Assembly: GCA_020026415.1 (NCBI GenBank)
Contig: JAHHQL010000003.1
Span: forward strand, 99,910 to 163,909
Origin: Alistipes sp.
GTDB lineage: Bacteria; Bacteroidota; Bacteroidia; Bacteroidales; Rikenellaceae
DNA length: 64,000 nt
Reading direction: 5' to 3'
The first letter of the stretch is position 1. Every line of letters begins with the position of its first letter. Position numbers and translations under genes: made by a program. This document shows, in pieces, positions 61,001 through 64,000 of this stretch. The notes beneath the pieces are model-generated. The model worked only from the letters and a program-made list of their open reading frames with translations, did no database searches and was not told the DNA's origin.

Positions 61001-62673
61001 AAACCACGATCGACTACACGCAGGTCACCTACCACATGCCCCACGCCGTGGTGGAGGTGAAAGGCAACCGTTTCTCATCGAAGAACGTGCCGATCTGCGA
61101 CTCGGAAAAAAATCAGGGTCTGCTGGATTTCAGTCTGGATCTGCGCCACTTGTCGAACATCTCCTACGATCTGAGGGTATCGCCCCGGAAGATGCTCGTG
61201 CTGAACACCACCGAACACGACAACGACTATTTCTACGGCAAGATCTACGCATCGGGCACTGCCCGCATCACGGGACACAAGGGTTCGGTCGATATGAACA
61301 TCAACGCCACATCGGACGGCAACTCCAAGTTCTACATGCCGCTGACAAGCAAGTCGAACATCTCGAATGCCAATTTCGTGAAGTTCAGGCAGCCCGTACT
61401 GATCGACACGGTGGATCACATCCAGCGCAAACGTCAGGCTCTCGAACGCCGCCGTACCAAAAAGGAGAGTGCCGCCAACCGCATGAACATCAACATGGCA
61501 CTCAACGTGCGCCCCAACGTCGAGGCGGAACTCACGCTGATGGAAAACACGCTGAAAGGTCGTGGCGAGGGTACGTTCAACATTCAGATCAACCCCTCGA
61601 TGAAGATCTTCAACATGTACGGCGACTACGAGATTTCGGACGGCAGTTTCAACCTCTCGCTGCGTAACCTGCTGACGCGTAAATTTATCGTAAATCCCGG
61701 TTCGACGATCCGCTGGACGGGATCGCCCATGAAAGCCGATATGGACATCGAGGCGATCTACAAACTGAAGGCGTCGCTGCAACCGCTCTTGGGAGACAAT
61801 TCCGACCGTCAGGCAGGCGACCGCTCCGTACCGGTCGAGTGTGTCATCAATCTGCAAAACTGGCTCACGCAACCCGACATCACGTTCGACGTGCATGTTC
61901 CGGGTGCCGATCCCGAAACACAGGCACTCATCCAGACACAAATGAACACCCCCGAACTGAAGAACAAACAATTTTTGTACCTGCTGCTCTTCAAAAGTTT
62001 CATGGCCGAAAGCAACACCTCGTCTCAGGAGAATCTGGGAAACTCCGTCTCCTACAACACGGGGTTGGAGTTCCTCACGAACCAACTCAACAGTTGGCTC
62101 GCCTCCACCGGCTACGACATCTTCATCAACTACCGCTCGAAAAACGAGATGGCCAACGACGAGGTCGATTTCGGCTTGTCGAAGAGTCTGATCAACAACC
62201 GTCTTTTGGTCGAGGTCGAGGGCAACTACCTGCTCGACAACAAGAACGCCGTGAACAAGTCGATGTCGAACTTCATGGGCGAGGCATATATCACTTATCT
62301 GATCGACCGTGCGGGCACCTTCAAGTTGAAGGCCTTCACGCAGACGATCGACCGTTTCGACGAGAACCAAGGTTTGCAGGAAACGGGTATCGGCCTTTAC
62401 TTCAAGGAGGATTTCAACAACTTCAGGGATCTTCGCCGCCGCATCAAGGAGCGTTTCACCAATAAGAAACGTAAGGAAGCGCGTCTCGAACGCCGCCGTG
62501 TCCGTGCCGAGCGACGTAAGGCCGGGCGCGAGGAGCGACGCACGGAGCGCGATGCCCTGAAAATTGCCCCCGCACCCGAAATTAAACTCCCGGAGAAAGA
62601 CTCCGAGACGTCTTCCGACCGTTATTACAAACAAAAGACCTCGCAAGAGGTTCAACGAAAACAAAAACAATAA
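58012..62673 (+). CDS. tamB: TamB-like translocation and assembly module protein (DUF490/AsmA-like)
   Basis: 1553 residues from the ATG at 58012. An N-terminal anchor (CTVTLLLFVVLPILLFLLLH) is followed by more than 1000 residues of repeated beta-strands of the AsmA/TamB bridge kind and the C-terminal DUF490 domain (about 1100-1450: VNPGSTIRWTGSPMKADMDI, VPVECVINLQNWLTQPDITF, NKQFLYLLLFKSFMAES). A very basic tail (RKEARLERRRVRAERRK) of about 70 residues ends it. It spans the periplasm and is linked to outer-membrane protein assembly or lipid transport. No TamA partner is adjacent; the ExbB gene follows after 11 bases. Confidence 0.9.
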   Translation: MRKGIKILRIACTVTLLLFVVLPILLFLLLHISPIQNAVVDQAVKIAAEHLGTRVSIGRIDVGIFCKMRLRGFYVEDFQQDTLLYVDYLDGYLNPFGRGLSFSRAEMRGVRLYLKETPEGVMNIKQVIDKLSDPNKKKKNPFRLTITRATIRDMRLKIERLKHRNPEYGVDYGDMDISRMHGFVKKFQMAGPEISTDIETFSAHERSGFDLEHLSGKFFLAGGLIDFRDAVMATADSYIALPMLHIEGGSWQKYSDFIHNVELEAEIKNSLVSSSDVGYFAPRLRDWGIRIGDLKGHFKGTVNRFDVTLDDICLNDSTRLTAKGTITGLPDIRDTRFKLDINRLSTTIPAASLLAESITRKPLPKNLVRMLENAGTVDMHGRFNGSFTEFKTRMELSSAIGGLQGDLTMNPKEGGLHQINGQVTALDVSLGDLLHKKNLLGTTSFEAHIDGQVGKDALLADIDAKVSHLQFKQYRYDSLQFNGRVKNRQFNGIITARDRNFNMDLIGLLDYNREVPHYDFVMHLHHADLRATNINRRDSLSQISSSITARGSGRSFDDINGRILLTNTTYRYNQKTLKADSVLIRGRNSDHNKFVELYSDFADATFRSKVSYMTIFEYLKRSIRKYAPLLNRRPEDLQPYAPADSIPNDDSMLDISIKDIDPVADAIAPGLKIAPESSLRLRFNPAINRLQFNAKSNYIENDKFTILRMNMRASNRGDSLSVYSSFEDLFAGNALHLPNLTINGGAKNGNLQVQSSMNNKERKISARFGARASMIPASDSIPAAIDIHLLPTHFTMDKMSWQIYAHNIRIDTARTHISNLYVMNRDQDLWLDGIISRHQTDSLVMKFRNFELAPFSEIINLMGYHISGETNGQAVVKGLLGGGGGLSADIRVDSMKVNEMEVPPLRLTSRWDFTENRASMVVQNRIRRDTLVRGTYQPGLMRYHARATIDSLNMGVLDPILSGVISSTEGTAKVDLELMGQRREADLSGKITVSDLKTTIDYTQVTYHMPHAVVEVKGNRFSSKNVPICDSEKNQGLLDFSLDLRHLSNISYDLRVSPRKMLVLNTTEHDNDYFYGKIYASGTARITGHKGSVDMNINATSDGNSKFYMPLTSKSNISNANFVKFRQPVLIDTVDHIQRKRQALERRRTKKESAANRMNINMALNVRPNVEAELTLMENTLKGRGEGTFNIQINPSMKIFNMYGDYEISDGSFNLSLRNLLTRKFIVNPGSTIRWTGSPMKADMDIEAIYKLKASLQPLLGDNSDRQAGDRSVPVECVINLQNWLTQPDITFDVHVPGADPETQALIQTQMNTPELKNKQFLYLLLFKSFMAESNTSSQENLGNSVSYNTGLEFLTNQLNSWLASTGYDIFINYRSKNEMANDEVDFGLSKSLINNRLLVEVEGNYLLDNKNAVNKSMSNFMGEAYITYLIDRAGTFKLKAFTQTIDRFDENQGLQETGIGLYFKEDFNNFRDLRRRIKERFTNKKRKEARLERRRVRAERRKAGREERRTERDALKIAPAPEIKLPEKDSETSSDRYYKQKTSQEVQRKQKQ

Positions 62674-62684
62674 ATATTCAAACA

Positions 62685-63365
62685 ATGATGATGAACTTTT
62701 TTCTGACTGCCGCACCCGATGCAGTCGCCACCGAACAGACCCGCATGGGTTTATGGTCTCTCTTCACACAAGGCGGATGGCTCATGTGGCCGCTTCTGAT
62801 TCTGGGCGGCGTGACCATCTTTATCTTCGTCGAGCGATTCCTCGCCATCCGCAAGGCATCGGTGCTGGATATGAATTTCATGAACCGCATCCGCGACTAC
62901 ATCTCGGAGGGCAAGATCGGCGTGGCCGTGAACCTGTGCAAGAAAACCGACACCCCCATCGCCCGCATGGTCGAGAAGGGCATCGAGCGTATCGGCCGTC
63001 CGATGAGCGACGTGCAGTCGGCCATCGAGAATGTCGCCAACCTCGAAGTATCGAAACTCGAAAACGGTCTTCCTTTCCTCGCCACCATTGCCGGTGGTGC
63101 CCCGATGATCGGTTTCTTAGGCACGGTACTCGGCATGGTGCAGACCTTTATGGACATGTCGGCTGCCGGAGGTACGGTCGATCTGGGTTTATTGTCGAGC
63201 GGTATGTATGTGGCGATGGTGACCACCGTCATGGGTCTTCTGGTCGGTATTCCCGCCTACTTCGGCTACAACTATCTGGTTGCCCGCATCGAGAAACTCG
63301 TCTTCCAGATGGAGGCCAACTCGATCGCCTTTATGGATATTCTGAATCAACCCGTAAAAAAATAA
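62685..63365 (+). CDS. exbB: MotA/TolQ/ExbB proton-channel protein
   Basis: 226 residues, three membrane helices: WLMWPLLILGGVTIFIFVER, then GAPMIGFLGTVLGMVQTFMD and YVAMVTTVMGLLVGIPAYFG. The conserved GFLGTVxGM motif and Thr residues line the proton path. With ExbD it turns the proton gradient into motion for TonB-dependent uptake or for Tol-type envelope work; which one cannot be told without the third gene. It is closely spaced with tamB (11 bases) and exbD (six bases). Confidence 0.9.
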   Translation: MMMNFFLTAAPDAVATEQTRMGLWSLFTQGGWLMWPLLILGGVTIFIFVERFLAIRKASVLDMNFMNRIRDYISEGKIGVAVNLCKKTDTPIARMVEKGIERIGRPMSDVQSAIENVANLEVSKLENGLPFLATIAGGAPMIGFLGTVLGMVQTFMDMSAAGGTVDLGLLSSGMYVAMVTTVMGLLVGIPAYFGYNYLVARIEKLVFQMEANSIAFMDILNQPVKK

Positions 63366-63371
63366 CAGACC

Positions 63372-63776
63372 ATGGCTATCAAACACGGTTCAAAAGTTGA
63401 TAAATCATTCTCGGCATCGTCGATGACCGACCTGATGTTCCTGTTGTTGCTGTTCCTGTTGATCGCCACCACGCTCATTAATCCCAACGCCTTGAAACTC
63501 ATGCTCCCGAAAAGTTCCAACCAACTCAAGGGCAAGGCCATGACGACCGTTTCGATCCAGCAGGCGGGCAACAAGTACCGCTACTATGTGGAGTTGAAGG
63601 AGGTCGGCTCGATCGAGGGCATCGAACGCGCCCTGAATGAGCGTCTGGAGGGGCAGAAGGAGGCTACCGTATCGCTCCACTGCGACAAGACGGTGGCGGT
63701 GGACGAAGTGGTCAAAGTGATGAACATCGCCAAGGACAACAACTACAAACTGATTCTGGCAACCACCCCGAAATAA
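63372..63776 (+). CDS. exbD: ExbD/TolR-family biopolymer transport protein
   Basis: 134 residues. One N-terminal membrane helix (DLMFLLLLFLLIATTLI) with the conserved Asp at its start in SMTDLMFL, the proton-carrying residue; then a periplasmic ExbD domain (KVMNIAKDNNYKLILATTPK at the end). It partners ExbB just upstream. In Bacteroidetes a second exbD and tonB often follow; here the gene is followed by a repeat-rich spacer to the window edge. Confidence 0.92.
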   Translation: MAIKHGSKVDKSFSASSMTDLMFLLLLFLLIATTLINPNALKLMLPKSSNQLKGKAMTTVSIQQAGNKYRYYVELKEVGSIEGIERALNERLEGQKEATVSLHCDKTVAVDEVVKVMNIAKDNNYKLILATTPK

Positions 63777-63881
63777 GGGATCGACACTACTTTCGGCTGG
63801 GGCTGTTCTCCAAATGATTGCCCCGCCCGAAACGGAATGAAATACCCGCTTTACGCACTGCAACAAGGGAAATGCAAACCT

Positions 63882-63998
63882 ACAATTTGGAGTACATTCC
63901 CCGCAGAAGCACCAACTTATCGCGCTGCAACCGCAAGGTCTCCCCTTCCCAAAGGGAGATTTAGAGGGAATGTCAATATACATTTTGTAGTACATTCC
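63882..63998. repeat. Direct repeats and a palindrome at the right edge
   Basis: Two 20-base copies, 63882-63901 and 63979-63998, share 18 positions (pattern TACAwTTTGkAGTACATTCC). The second lies in an inverted pair GGAATGT (63967-63973) / ACATTCC (63992-63998). Between them CTCCCCTT..AAGGGAG..ATTTAGAGGGAAT (63940-63971) resembles the element at 21051-21085. The unit probably continues past the window. Confidence 0.55.
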
Positions 63999-64000
63999 GC

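Noticed and set aside
1..64000. tRNA, rRNA, CRISPR arrays, transposases and integrases
   Set aside because: None was seen on either strand; the phage-like island has no attachment repeats or integrase that I could find by eye.

Overview
The window looks like a chromosomal stretch of an anaerobic, saccharolytic gut bacterium of the order Bacteroidales, most likely Rikenellaceae (Alistipes-like). Three things point there. Promoters match the Bacteroidetes pattern TTTG-N18-20-TAnnTTTG and Shine-Dalgarno sites are mostly absent. Lipoprotein signals and a carboxypeptidase-like TonB receptor are of Bacteroidetes type. The metabolism is strictly anaerobic: class III ribonucleotide reductase, pyruvate:ferredoxin oxidoreductase, acetate kinase and a Ptb/Buk pair. 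The assignment to genus is inference. I saw no rRNA, tRNA, CRISPR array or intact insertion sequence. Genes are dense and are separated by textbook bidirectional terminators.

Layout. 1-0.9 kb: 5' part of the anaerobic ribonucleotide reductase gene nrdD, preceded by a well-formed cobalamin riboswitch with its own promoter. 1.8-4.6 kb: a small phage-derived island made of a CI/LexA-type repressor (XRE-S24), a divergent small gene and a complete-looking terminase large subunit. The two divergent promoters share one palindrome. 4.6-10 kb: nitronate monooxygenase-like protein, glutamate dehydrogenase, a GNAT-like protein and gcvT. 10-15.3 kb: S41-like exported protein and a recQ-rnd-rlmI operon. 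15.4-18.9 kb: a putative metal-uptake operon (PqqD-like protein, Cys/His-rich exported protein, TonB receptor, periplasmic HMA protein). 19-27 kb: yidC, pyrG, a DUF349 protein and a DEAD-box RNA helicase.

27-36 kb: an orphan OmpR-type response regulator; crcB-ackA-ptb followed by buk (acetate/butyrate formation with ATP gain); an aroQ-pyk-flippase operon; thiL. 36-43 kb: an overlapping operon aroA-aroC-prmC-recX-M23 peptidase, then lptB. 43-49 kb: a second, HRDC-containing recQ, rsmA and a paired catalytic/non-catalytic M16 peptidase operon. 49-55.6 kb: pyruvate:ferredoxin oxidoreductase, an NhaC antiporter, an LES-type lipoprotein and a META-domain lipoprotein. 55.6-56.2 kb: a 545-base gap between convergent genes carrying five DnaA-box-like nonamers, a candidate replication origin or DnaA-binding locus. 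56-64 kb: M15 peptidase, tsaD, tamB, an ExbB/ExbD proton-channel pair, then a repeat-rich right edge.

How the genes fit together: pyruvate kinase makes pyruvate, the oxidoreductase converts it to acetyl-CoA and reduced ferredoxin, and the acyl-phosphate transferase with acetate or butyrate kinase recovers ATP. AroQ, AroA and AroC supply chorismate. LptB, TamB, YidC and the ExbBD pair serve the envelope. The most noteworthy items are the B12 riboswitch on nrdD, the self-contained repressor/terminase island with its palindromic dual promoter and an intragenic terminator, the DnaA-box cluster, and the PqqD-containing metal operon.
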